Below are positions 8,571-16,208 of a stretch of 64,000 nt of DNA, one piece after another. The first letter of the stretch is position 1. Every line of letters begins with the position of its first letter. A program made the position numbers and the translations under genes. The notes beneath the pieces were generated by a model, which was not told the origin of the DNA, did no database searches, and saw only the letters and a list, made by a program, of their open reading frames with translations. Source of the stretch: Planctomycetaceae bacterium (GTDB lineage Bacteria; Planctomycetota; Planctomycetia; Pirellulales; Pirellulaceae); contig PBSM01000145.1 of the NCBI GenBank assembly GCA_002726245.1, forward strand, positions 1 through 64,000, given 5' to 3'.

Positions 8571-9853
8571 CAGGCCAGGACCTCCTTGATGACAGACGCC
8601 GCCGGATCGGCCACCGGGTTTTCCCGTCCGCCTAACCGCCAGGTGGCCGTCGGATCGAGCTTCATCGCCACCAGGATCGTGTTGAACAAGTCGCCAGCGT
8701 CAACCTGCCCGTCGACCACTTCGGTACCCAGGTCGTTGGTCTTGCCCAACACGACACCCGGCTTGATCCCGCATCCGGCAAACGCCATCGACCAGGCGTC
8801 GCCCCAATGGTCCCGGCCGCCGTAGTAGTTGATTCGCGGTGTCCGGCCCATCTCGCCCATGATGACCACGAGGGTCTCGTCCAGCAGACCGCGATCCTGG
8901 AAATCGTCCAGCAGCGTCACAAACGTCCGGTCGAACTCAAGACACCGCTGCCGCTGCCAGTGGAAGTTTTCGAAATGAGCGTCCCAGTCATGGTGCGCGA
9001 CTTTCACACAGTTGACGCCTGCTTCGAGCAACCGTCGGGCCAGCAAACAGTTGCGGCCGAAGTGGTGATCGCCGTATCGCTCGCGATCCGCCGCCGATTC
9101 CTGCTCCAAGTCAAAGATGTCCTGTCGCCGCATCAGCGCATCAGCCTTCCGGTAACTGTCGGAATAGGACTTGATCGCCTCCGGGGCCCGCCCTTTCAGG
9201 AACCGCGCGTCGGAGCGTTGCCGGATGCCGTCGCGGGCCGATGCCGTCGCGGCGTTGATCGCCTCTGGCCGCGCGATGTTGGCGGGCGGATTGCCGTCGA
9301 TGATCATCACGCCTTCGTATTTCGGACCCAGGAACCCGGCATCGCCGACATCGGTGTAAGCCTGGGGGTGATGCCTTCGCATCGTGACATAACCGGGCAG
9401 GAGATCGTCAGGACGTTCGAGCATCTTGGCGACCGCCGACCCCAGCACGGGATAACCGGGTACCTTTCGGCCCGACTGCAATAAATAGTGGCCACGGAAG
9501 TGACTGGTCTCGCCGGTATTGACGCTGCGGATCACCGCCAAGCGATGCATGATTTTTGCGGTGTGGGGCAGCAGTTCTCCGATCTGGACTCCCGGTAGAG
9601 ACGTGGCAATTGACCGGAAAGGGCCGCCATACTTCGAGTCCGGCTTCGGATCAAACGTCTCTAGTTGGCTGGCTCCTCCGGAAAGGAACAACAGCAGCAG
9701 CTTCTTTCTGGGAGACGCTGGTGCCGCGGCGCGCGCCGATAAGGTGGCGTGCCCCATCCTTGCCAATCCCAGGGCGCCTCCGACTGTCCCTTGCAGCATC
9801 GTTCGCCGCGAGAGGTGACGATTCGTCGGGCGGTCGTGTCCGGGCCGTTGCAT
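8570..9853 (-). CDS. DUF1501 protein (sulfatase/alkaline-phosphatase-like fold), exported
   Basis: 427 residues from the ATG at 9853 (AGGA ten bases upstream); a GTG seven codons earlier is the alternative. A twin-arginine signal (HLSRRTMLQGTVGG) is followed by the DUF1501 core: LLLLFLSGGASQLETFDPKP (metal-site region), RSVNTGETSHFRGHY, and the C-terminal VVIMGEMGRTPRIN followed by GGRDHW. Those histidines and aspartates match the alkaline-phosphatase-superfamily metal ligands. The biochemical role of DUF1501 is not established. It is co-transcribed with the DUF1549/DUF1553 gene upstream and coupled to the WD40 gene downstream. Confidence 0.88.
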   Translation of the reverse strand: MQRPGHDRPTNRHLSRRTMLQGTVGGALGLARMGHATLSARAAAPASPRKKLLLLFLSGGASQLETFDPKPDSKYGGPFRSIATSLPGVQIGELLPHTAKIMHRLAVIRSVNTGETSHFRGHYLLQSGRKVPGYPVLGSAVAKMLERPDDLLPGYVTMRRHHPQAYTDVGDAGFLGPKYEGVMIIDGNPPANIARPEAINAATASARDGIRQRSDARFLKGRAPEAIKSYSDSYRKADALMRRQDIFDLEQESAADRERYGDHHFGRNCLLARRLLEAGVNCVKVAHHDWDAHFENFHWQRQRCLEFDRTFVTLLDDFQDRGLLDETLVVIMGEMGRTPRINYYGGRDHWGDAWSMAFAGCGIKPGVVLGKTNDLGTEVVDGQVDAGDLFNTILVAMKLDPTATWRLGGRENPVADPAASVIKEVLA

Positions 9854-9880
9854 CAGTTCGTCCTGGCGTCGCACGTATTT

Positions 9881-9943
9881 CGTTTAACCCGTAGCCGAAG
9901 GCGAGGAGACTCACTGGCCTCGCCTTCGGCTACGGGTTAAACG
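9881..9943. repeat. REP-like palindrome class A, 26-bp perfect stem
   Basis: The left arm begins CGTTTAACCCGTAGCCGAAG (9881-9906) and its exact complement occupies 9918-9943, around an 11-base loop. It lies in the operon, two bases after the TAG of the DUF1549/DUF1553 gene and just before the DUF1501 start. Relatives occur at 23923-23989 and 58287-58346, and degenerate ones at 33388-33413 and 39940-40012. A stem this strong may attenuate read-through or protect mRNA. Confidence 0.8.
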
Positions 9944-9945
9944 AG

Positions 9946-11637
9946 CTAATGATTCAATCGGAATTCCGCGGACAGCAATTGTCCCCAGACAATCTGTCTC
10001 ACAACCTCGTGTCGCTGTTCTTGGTCACACGCCCCCTTCACCAACTCTGTCTCCTCCGCCCTCTCTTCGTCGGTAGGACGGCGAGACAGGACGGCCAAGT
10101 ACAACTCGTCGGCCAACTCATCGGGCTTGTCCAAGCGCGACAGCCGGTCCAGGAGGACAGACTCGTTCATGAACTTGATCATCTGTTCGCTGTTGAGCAG
10201 GAACAGAGCCTGATCGACCGAGGGTTGAAAGCCGTTGTCAGGCTGTCCGGGAAGGCGCGAGAACACGGTGAACAGCGGCTCCAGCTCCCGCTGGAGATCC
10301 CCGTAGACCTTCTTGTGGACCTGCCAGCGCAGGTCGGCCGGGCTCGCGTCCTCCTCCTTCATCTCGCGTTCGGCCCGCTCAATTCGCGACGGCAACCGCC
10401 CGGTCACCTGCAGCACGCTCCAGCCCAGTTGTTCTGGCGACAGTGGGCGCAGCGCGGCAACGGCGAATCGGGATGCATCGGGGACGCACGACTCTTTACC
10501 GGCGCATGGTAGCCGGCTCGACCGCTGGTAGGTCCTTGTCAGGGCGATGTCGCGCAACAGACGAGGGATGTCGTAGTCGGTATGTTCCAGGCGTTCGGCA
10601 AGCCGCTGGAGCAGTTCGGGGTGCGACGGCGGGTTGTCGGGATGGTGCATGTCCAGCGGATGCACGAGTCCCCGGCCAAGCATCACAGCCCAGATCCGGT
10701 TGGCGATGTTGCGGGAGAACCCTCTCGTCTCGCGCCGCGGGAGGAACTCGGCCAGCCGGGCTCGGCGGCTGTATGACGGAACACCCATCCGCCCTTTCTC
10801 TGGCTTGATCTTGTATTCCTTGTCCTCCACAAGCGGCGGATCTGCAATCATCTCGCTGCCGGGGAGTTGGGGGTTGGTCTTGCCCTCCATTCCGGTGAAG
10901 GCCGACGTGAACGAGACGTCGCCTTCGGCCCTCTCGGCGACAAAGTTCAGTTTCTTTTCATCATCACGAAAGTGCTTCAACCTGCTAACAAAGGCATACT
11001 GGCCGTAATAGTCGGCCTGACGATACGCCTCGATCCGCGGATCGTCGTGACACTGGGCACACTGCAAATCCGTCCCCAACATTAATCGGCCGACGTCGCG
11101 GGCCACCAGATGCGGTTCGACATCACGGACCAGATAAAACTTGGCCGCCGCCCCATTGGTTTCGTCGGTTCCGTCGCCAGCGAGCATCTCGCGGACCAAG
11201 TCGTCCCACGGCTTGTTCTGCCGGAAAGACGCGGCGAGCCAATCCCGCCACCGGGAACCCTCGACGTCGTAGGAAGGGATCGTTGCGATCCGACGTTCGA
11301 TCAGGATCGCGTCGAAGACACGGGCCATCTGCAAGGCGAATTCCGGACGATCCAGCAACGTATCGACCAGTTGCGATCGTTTGTCGCACGACGAATCCTC
11401 CAGGAACGCCTTGGTTTCTTCGGCCGTCGGTACGACTCCCACGAGGTCCAGGTACAGCCGTCGTACGAATTCGGCATCATCGGACGTCGCCGCCACCTTC
11501 GTACCGTCCCGCTGACAGGCTGCCTCGATGATCCGGTCGATCTGCTCGGGAAGCCGTTCCTCGGCGCGACCGATGGGAAGCGTCACGACAGCGGTCATCG
11601 CCAGGACGGTTGTGGGGTGAAGGGCCCGGCACGGCAT
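9946..11637 (-). CDS. DUF1549/DUF1553 cytochrome-c-like protein, exported
   Basis: 563 residues from ATG 11637. The frame is open further upstream, but that part only translates the palindrome at 11697-11756. A signal peptide (LHPTTVLAMTAVVTLPIG) precedes the DUF1549 domain (DDAEFVRRLYLDLVGVVPTA, about 50-70), one haem-binding motif CAQCH (LQCAQCHDDPRIEAYRQADY), then DUF1553 (NIANRIWAVMLGRGLVHPLD and a C-terminal LFLLNSEQM...RRPTDEE). The planctomycete pattern is a DUF1553 partner encoded directly before DUF1501. Role unknown; electron transfer or surface binding is suspected. It shares a divergent promoter region with the S9 peptidase gene. Confidence 0.88.
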   Translation of the reverse strand: MPCRALHPTTVLAMTAVVTLPIGRAEERLPEQIDRIIEAACQRDGTKVAATSDDAEFVRRLYLDLVGVVPTAEETKAFLEDSSCDKRSQLVDTLLDRPEFALQMARVFDAILIERRIATIPSYDVEGSRWRDWLAASFRQNKPWDDLVREMLAGDGTDETNGAAAKFYLVRDVEPHLVARDVGRLMLGTDLQCAQCHDDPRIEAYRQADYYGQYAFVSRLKHFRDDEKKLNFVAERAEGDVSFTSAFTGMEGKTNPQLPGSEMIADPPLVEDKEYKIKPEKGRMGVPSYSRRARLAEFLPRRETRGFSRNIANRIWAVMLGRGLVHPLDMHHPDNPPSHPELLQRLAERLEHTDYDIPRLLRDIALTRTYQRSSRLPCAGKESCVPDASRFAVAALRPLSPEQLGWSVLQVTGRLPSRIERAEREMKEEDASPADLRWQVHKKVYGDLQRELEPLFTVFSRLPGQPDNGFQPSVDQALFLLNSEQMIKFMNESVLLDRLSRLDKPDELADELYLAVLSRRPTDEERAEETELVKGACDQEQRHEVVRQIVWGQLLSAEFRLNH

Positions 11638-11696
11638 GGTGGTTGTTATCGTAACGTCCCGTGGACTGCACGTCAATGTTGCCGTCTGGGGCCATT

Positions 11697-11756
11697 CAAG
11701 CACGAAGCGCAAGCGAGTGCATCCCCGCTGATGCACTCGCTTGCGCTTCGTGCTTG
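11697..11756. repeat. 27-bp perfect palindrome between divergent genes (class C)
   Basis: The left arm begins CAAGCACGAAGCGCAAGCGA (11697-11723), the loop is six bases, and the exact complement fills 11730-11756. The genes on either side start at 11637 (minus) and 11811 (plus), so this cannot be a terminator for either. It sits where both promoters should be. Translation gives STKRKRV-like peptides, which I recall as common spurious planctomycete N-termini, so this is probably a dispersed element. Confidence 0.8.
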
Positions 11757-11810
11757 TATGCCGCTCGTTGCCGCACCACACTATGAGCACACCACCACAG
11801 GAATCCAACG

Positions 11811-14800
11811 ATGAAACATCAAAGAGCCCGGTTGATTTTCTTTGCAATACTGACCGTCTTTGTCGGGGCATCAGCACTGACCGCGGACGAACCGCGTGCG
11901 ATGACGCTAGTCGATCTGCTGAACATCCCGTCGCTCAGCAGCCCTCGTCTTTCGCCTGATGGCAGGCAGTTGCTCTACGTCCTGGAAAAAGCGGATTGGG
12001 AAGCCAACAAGCAAATCGGCCACATTTGGCGCACGGATGTGCCCGCCGGCGAGGCGGTTCAATTGACAAACGGAGCGCACGGCGAAAGCAGTCCTCGCTG
12101 GTCTCCGGATGGCCGCTGGGTCGCGTTTCTCGCTAACCGCGGCGAGGATGATGTCGAAGACAAAAAAGACCAGATCTTCCTCATCAGCAACCGCGGCGGT
12201 GAAGCTCAAGCGCTGACGAATCGGCCGAGCGGTGCGAAGGGCATTTCCTGGTCGCCGGACGGCAAGTTCATCTACTTCATTTCGCCTGATCCGAAATCCC
12301 CCGAACAACTCGAGCGCGAGAAGCTGAAAGACGACGTGTTTGCCTTCGACGAGAACTACCAACACGTTCACCTCTGGAAGACTGCGATTGCCGACAAGGC
12401 CGAGACGCGGATTACGCAGGGCGACTATTCCGTCCTCGACTATCAACTCTCAAACGACGGGATGAAGGTCGCGTATCATCGATCGGTCAATCCATTGTTC
12501 GGTGACTCGGATCAAGGCGAGGTTTGGGTCATGCACGCCGACGGAACCGGCGCCGTGCAGCTCACCCGAAACCACGTCCCTGAGACGTCGGCAAGACTCT
12601 CGCCGGACAACAAGCACGTCGTGTTTCTGGCCAAGGCGAACCAGAAGTTCGAATACTACTACAATGCCAACCTGTTCCTCGTGCCGGCAACCGGAGGCGA
12701 CGCAAAGCGACTACTGCCCGCCTTGCCGTATGAGATCTTAGCCGCCGATTGGTCCGAGGATGGACAGAGCATTTTCTTGACCGCGAACAGGGGAGTGCAA
12801 GTCGAACTGTTCCAACTGGATGTCGAATCGGCGAAACTGGAGCAATTGACCAGCGGCAATCATGCCATTCGCTCGTGGCATTATTGTGCCGCGGCCGACA
12901 GGCACGTGATGTCAATTGATCGGCCGGAAAACCCAGGCGACGTGCAGATGCTTGCAAGTCGTTCGGCCGCTGACGACAATCCCATGCCACGACAAGTCAC
13001 ACATGTGTTCGATGAAGTCACCGAACGCTTTCGGCTGCCCAGGCAGGAACGGACCACTTGGCGCGGCGCCGACGGCGTCGAAGTCGAGGGGTTGCTCTTC
13101 TATCCGCTCGATTATCAAAAGGGAAAGCGCTATCCGCTGGTCGTGCAGGCGCACGGCGGGCCAGCACATTCGGACCGGTTCGGATTCGGTGCGTGGCGCG
13201 ACTACATTCCGATTCTGACCGCTCGCGGGTACGCCATCATCAAGCCAAACTATCGCGGCAGCACCGGCTACGGAAATACATTCTTGCGAGACATGGTCGG
13301 CCACTACTTCAAGAATGCCCATCTAGACGTGATGGCGGGCGTCGACCACTTGATTCAAGCCGGAATCGCCGATGGCGACCGCATGGCGATGATGGGCTGG
13401 AGCGGCGGCGGCCACATGACCAACAAGATCATCACGTTCACGGATCGTTTCAAGGCGGCGTCTTCCGGAGCGGGCGCCGTGAATTGGATTTCGATGTATG
13501 GCCAAAGTGACGTGCGAATCTATCGGACACCCTGGTTCGGCGGCACTCCCTGGCAAGAGCAAGCTCCGATCGACGTGTTTTGGGAACACTCGCCGCTCAA
13601 GCACATTGCCAAAGTGAAGACGCCGACGATCGTCCTGGTTGGCGAAAAAGACGTGCGCGTGCCGATGCCGCAGTCCGTGGAACTCTACCGGGCGTTGAAA
13701 TCCAACGGCGTTGCCACCCACCTCTACGTCGCCCCGCGGGTGCCGCACGGCTGGAATGAACTTCGCCACCGACTGTTCAAAATGAATGTGGAACTTGATT
13801 GGTTCGAGAAACACGTCCGCGACAGAAAGTACACGTGGGAGAAGGCGCCCACGGTTGAATCCGGAAAACTTCGCGCAGGCGGGATCACGGTGACCGCTTT
13901 GAATGCGACGGAGACCGCTGCCGTCGAGCTTGACAACGGCACCAAGGTTCGCGTTGCGAAGCGAGTCGCGGTTAACGTCGATCCGAAGCGCGACCTACAC
14001 GGCCCGTGCGTGATCCGAGCGGCGAATGGGGATCTGTTGTTGAGCCATCAAGATTCCAACAAGCACGGCGGCGGAGATGGGTTTGCCCGACAGTGGCGCA
14101 GCACCGACAACGGATTTAACTGGAAAGACGAAGGGCCCGTTGCCGACTGGCGAAAGCGGAACATCGACTCGCTGTTTGGTGAATACGGACTCGCCGCAGA
14201 TGGCAGGCTCGTGATGATCGTTCAACGCCGCAAGGTGCTGGGAGGGAATCTCGGAATTGTCGGATCATGGCTACAAACGAGTACCGATCACGGAAGGACA
14301 TGGAAGGAGATCGGCCCCGTGGATGGCAGTCACGAATATGCCGTGATGTTCGGCCGCAGCATTATCCGTCACAAGGAAGTCATGTACGTCGGAGCCTGGT
14401 CGCGCCTGGGAAACTCGTTGTACATCAGCGAAGACAACGGGCTGACCTGGAAGAAACGCAGCGTTATCTTTCCCACAGACTATCCGGACTTCGCCAATTT
14501 GAAGAACGCCGGACCTCCGTTCTATCCCCATGTCGTTTTCTGCCCGGACGGCTCGCTGTTGGCCATGACTTATCACACACCGCCAAAGAACCATTGCTAC
14601 TCGCGCCGCAGCCACGACAACGGCAAGACCTGGGGCCCGATCGTCAAGGAAACGGGGCTCACGCTGTGGGCACCGCGCATGAATCGAATGGACGAGGACA
14701 CGCTGATCGTCACCGGAAGAGATATCCAGGAACGGGCAGCGGTGGCATGGTTTTCAACGGACAACGGCAAGAGTTGGGGGAACAAGTTGATACTCGACAA

Positions 14801-14972
14801 ACCGAAGTTCGCCGGAAGTTACGCCTACACCGATTCGATCGGCGCGCGCGACGGACAGTTTTGGGTTTTCACCAGCAGCCCTCAATCCGCGGGGAAGGGT
14901 GACATCGTTGGTGTGTTGCTCGAAGTGACCAGAACATTGGGCGGGTCAGCAACGATCGGGGGCTCGTTATAG
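11811..14972 (+). CDS. S9 prolyl-oligopeptidase-type peptidase fused to a sialidase-like Asp-box propeller
   Basis: 1053 residues. A signal peptide (1-25) is followed by a TolB/WD40-like propeller (about 40-400; repeated SPDG motifs) and an alpha/beta-hydrolase domain (about 410-680). The catalytic triad is visible: Ser531 in GWSGGG, Asp614 in GEKDVRVP and His646 in RVPHGW. S9 enzymes normally end near DWFEKHVRDRKYTWEKAP (about 685). Here the frame continues through a 70-residue linker into a second module with five Asp boxes, STDNGFNW (764) to STDNGKSW (982). That module resembles exo-sialidase propellers. Peptidase and glycan-binding or -cleaving activities are therefore on one exported chain. 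No stop or shift is seen at the joint. The last residues overlap the convergent DMT transporter gene. Confidence 0.82.
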   Translation: MKHQRARLIFFAILTVFVGASALTADEPRAMTLVDLLNIPSLSSPRLSPDGRQLLYVLEKADWEANKQIGHIWRTDVPAGEAVQLTNGAHGESSPRWSPDGRWVAFLANRGEDDVEDKKDQIFLISNRGGEAQALTNRPSGAKGISWSPDGKFIYFISPDPKSPEQLEREKLKDDVFAFDENYQHVHLWKTAIADKAETRITQGDYSVLDYQLSNDGMKVAYHRSVNPLFGDSDQGEVWVMHADGTGAVQLTRNHVPETSARLSPDNKHVVFLAKANQKFEYYYNANLFLVPATGGDAKRLLPALPYEILAADWSEDGQSIFLTANRGVQVELFQLDVESAKLEQLTSGNHAIRSWHYCAAADRHVMSIDRPENPGDVQMLASRSAADDNPMPRQVTHVFDEVTERFRLPRQERTTWRGADGVEVEGLLFYPLDYQKGKRYPLVVQAHGGPAHSDRFGFGAWRDYIPILTARGYAIIKPNYRGSTGYGNTFLRDMVGHYFKNAHLDVMAGVDHLIQAGIADGDRMAMMGWSGGGHMTNKIITFTDRFKAASSGAGAVNWISMYGQSDVRIYRTPWFGGTPWQEQAPIDVFWEHSPLKHIAKVKTPTIVLVGEKDVRVPMPQSVELYRALKSNGVATHLYVAPRVPHGWNELRHRLFKMNVELDWFEKHVRDRKYTWEKAPTVESGKLRAGGITVTALNATETAAVELDNGTKVRVAKRVAVNVDPKRDLHGPCVIRAANGDLLLSHQDSNKHGGGDGFARQWRSTDNGFNWKDEGPVADWRKRNIDSLFGEYGLAADGRLVMIVQRRKVLGGNLGIVGSWLQTSTDHGRTWKEIGPVDGSHEYAVMFGRSIIRHKEVMYVGAWSRLGNSLYISEDNGLTWKKRSVIFPTDYPDFANLKNAGPPFYPHVVFCPDGSLLAMTYHTPPKNHCYSRRSHDNGKTWGPIVKETGLTLWAPRMNRMDEDTLIVTGRDIQERAAVAWFSTDNGKSWGNKLILDKPKFAGSYAYTDSIGARDGQFWVFTSSPQSAGKGDIVGVLLEVTRTLGGSATIGGSL

Positions 14973-15871
14973 CCAGGCAACGCTCGGTGGGCTGAGCCCG
15001 ATGACGAGGCGCCTGGCTGAGGACCGACAACCGGGTGAAGCAGGCTCAACGAGCAAACGGCGATTGTCAGCCCGGCGATGCTCAAGCGGCTGAGGCGTTC
15101 GTCAAGGAAGAACATGGCCACCATAGTCGTGAACAACAAGCTGCCCGCGGCCGTCATCGGGAAGACCACGAAGCCTGGAAGTGACTTGAGCGCCGTGAGG
15201 ATAAAGTAGGTCTGTGATAGGTTCGCGAGGCCGAGAGCAATTCCGGCAGCGAATTCTCTGTTGGTTGGCATCCGTCGGCGCAGGGCGAGCAGGACAACCG
15301 ATGCAAGCCCGGACAGGCCAAAGGTCAACAAGATAAAGGTAGGCCGTTCATTAGGTTGACAGAGGTGTTTGAACATCTCCAGCGACAGTCGGCAGCAGCC
15401 ACCCATCAGGAAAAACATGGCCAATAAGAGCAGCGCATAGGGCGGCGGTTTGCTGCCTTCCAAACGGGCTGCCCGACGGGCAACCAATGTCAAAGATGCA
15501 CATGCCAGCAGAATGCCGACGGCTTGCAGAATGCTCGGTCGTTCGTGCCAAAACACGATGCCGCACAGTACCGGAACAAGGATCGATAGCCGAGACACCA
15601 CGGTCGTGTTGGCAGCTCCTTTCCAACTCGTGGTGATGATCAAGAAGAAAAAGGCGACGAAATAGAAAACTCCACCCATCGTGCCCGTCATCAACGAATT
15701 GGCGGTGAACGGCATTTGTTCGGTGGACAAGAAAAACGCCGTGATCGCCACGCCGGCAACGATGTAATTCAATGCTCCAATCGTGATCACATCATCTTTG
15801 CGCACCTGCGACCAACGGACGCAGAGGACGAAAAAAGAACTAAAGACGATGTGCAACAGGACAAAAAACAT
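14882..15871 (-). CDS. EamA-type DMT permease, about ten transmembrane segments
   Basis: 329 residues, mostly hydrophobic helices from the first residue (MFFVLLHIVFSSFFVLCVRW), arranged as two EamA-like repeats. A typical inner segment is VSRLSILVPVLCGIVFWHER, matched in the second half by MTAAGSLLFTTMVAMFFLDE. Members export or import small metabolites across the inner membrane; the substrate is not predictable. The family fold ends near residue 280 (LLHPVVG). The last 45 or so polar residues translate an inverted repeat and 91 bases antisense to the S9-sialidase gene, so the true ancestral stop was probably earlier. Confidence 0.75.
   Translation of the reverse strand: MFFVLLHIVFSSFFVLCVRWSQVRKDDVITIGALNYIVAGVAITAFFLSTEQMPFTANSLMTGTMGGVFYFVAFFFLIITTSWKGAANTTVVSRLSILVPVLCGIVFWHERPSILQAVGILLACASLTLVARRAARLEGSKPPPYALLLLAMFFLMGGCCRLSLEMFKHLCQPNERPTFILLTFGLSGLASVVLLALRRRMPTNREFAAGIALGLANLSQTYFILTALKSLPGFVVFPMTAAGSLLFTTMVAMFFLDERLSRLSIAGLTIAVCSLSLLHPVVGPQPGASSSGSAHRALPGYNEPPIVADPPNVLVTSSNTPTMSPFPAD
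14971..15018. repeat. Inverted repeat at the convergent gene ends
   Basis: AGCCAGGC (14971-14978) pairs with GCCTGGCT (15011-15018), with an inner GGGCTGAGCCC. It lies exactly at the stop of the S9-sialidase gene and within the 3' end of the DMT gene. It could act as a terminator in both directions, but no T-run follows. Confidence 0.45.
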
Positions 15872-16208
15872 TAGTGAGGGCCGGGGATGATCGGACAGGT
15901 CGCCGGGCGGTTGTGAGGGTGTGAAACGGGCAGGAGGGTGGTTGTACCAGATGTGACGTATTGGGACAAACGTGAGGTTTCATATGAGACATAGGGAGAA
16001 CATTGGGAGAATTGGGTCTCTGTAGGGTTTTCTGAGCGATCAGTGTGATAGCTGTATTTCCCCTGAAAACGGGGGATTCGATGTTCGTTGGGTTCGATTC
16101 CCATCATGCGGACACGAAGTCCGTGTGCGTCCGCCGTCGGTGTTGACGCAGCTTAACGTACGGGTTGGGGAGCAATCAAACACGAACTACCGCCAGGAGC
16201 AAAGCACG
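15872..16208. other. Intergenic region between divergent genes, with a tRNA T-arm-like remnant
   Basis: No gene is supported. At about 16087-16106 the plus strand reads TTGGGTTCGATTCCCAT, the pattern of a tRNA T-stem-loop (GTTCGATTC). A possible anticodon-like hairpin (TCCCC/GGGGA) lies 35 bases upstream. No acceptor-stem partner for the bases after the T-arm is present upstream, so a complete tRNA is excluded. A small hairpin CGGAC/GTCCG follows at 16109-16123. Promoters for both neighbours should lie here, but none could be defined. Confidence 0.45.

Noticed and set aside
9881-9943. Rho-independent terminator at the class A palindrome
   Set aside because: No T-run follows on either strand, and the element lies inside an operon. 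Sister copies lie between divergent genes.
11638-11877. Longer N-terminus for the DUF1549/DUF1553 protein (about 80 extra codons)
   Set aside because: The extension translates the 27-bp palindrome and would place the signal peptide inside the protein. The ATG at 11637 gives a normal exported start.
16035-16115. A tRNA gene
   Set aside because: Only the T-arm is convincing. No acceptor-stem complement exists upstream and the anticodon-like loop lacks T at position 33.
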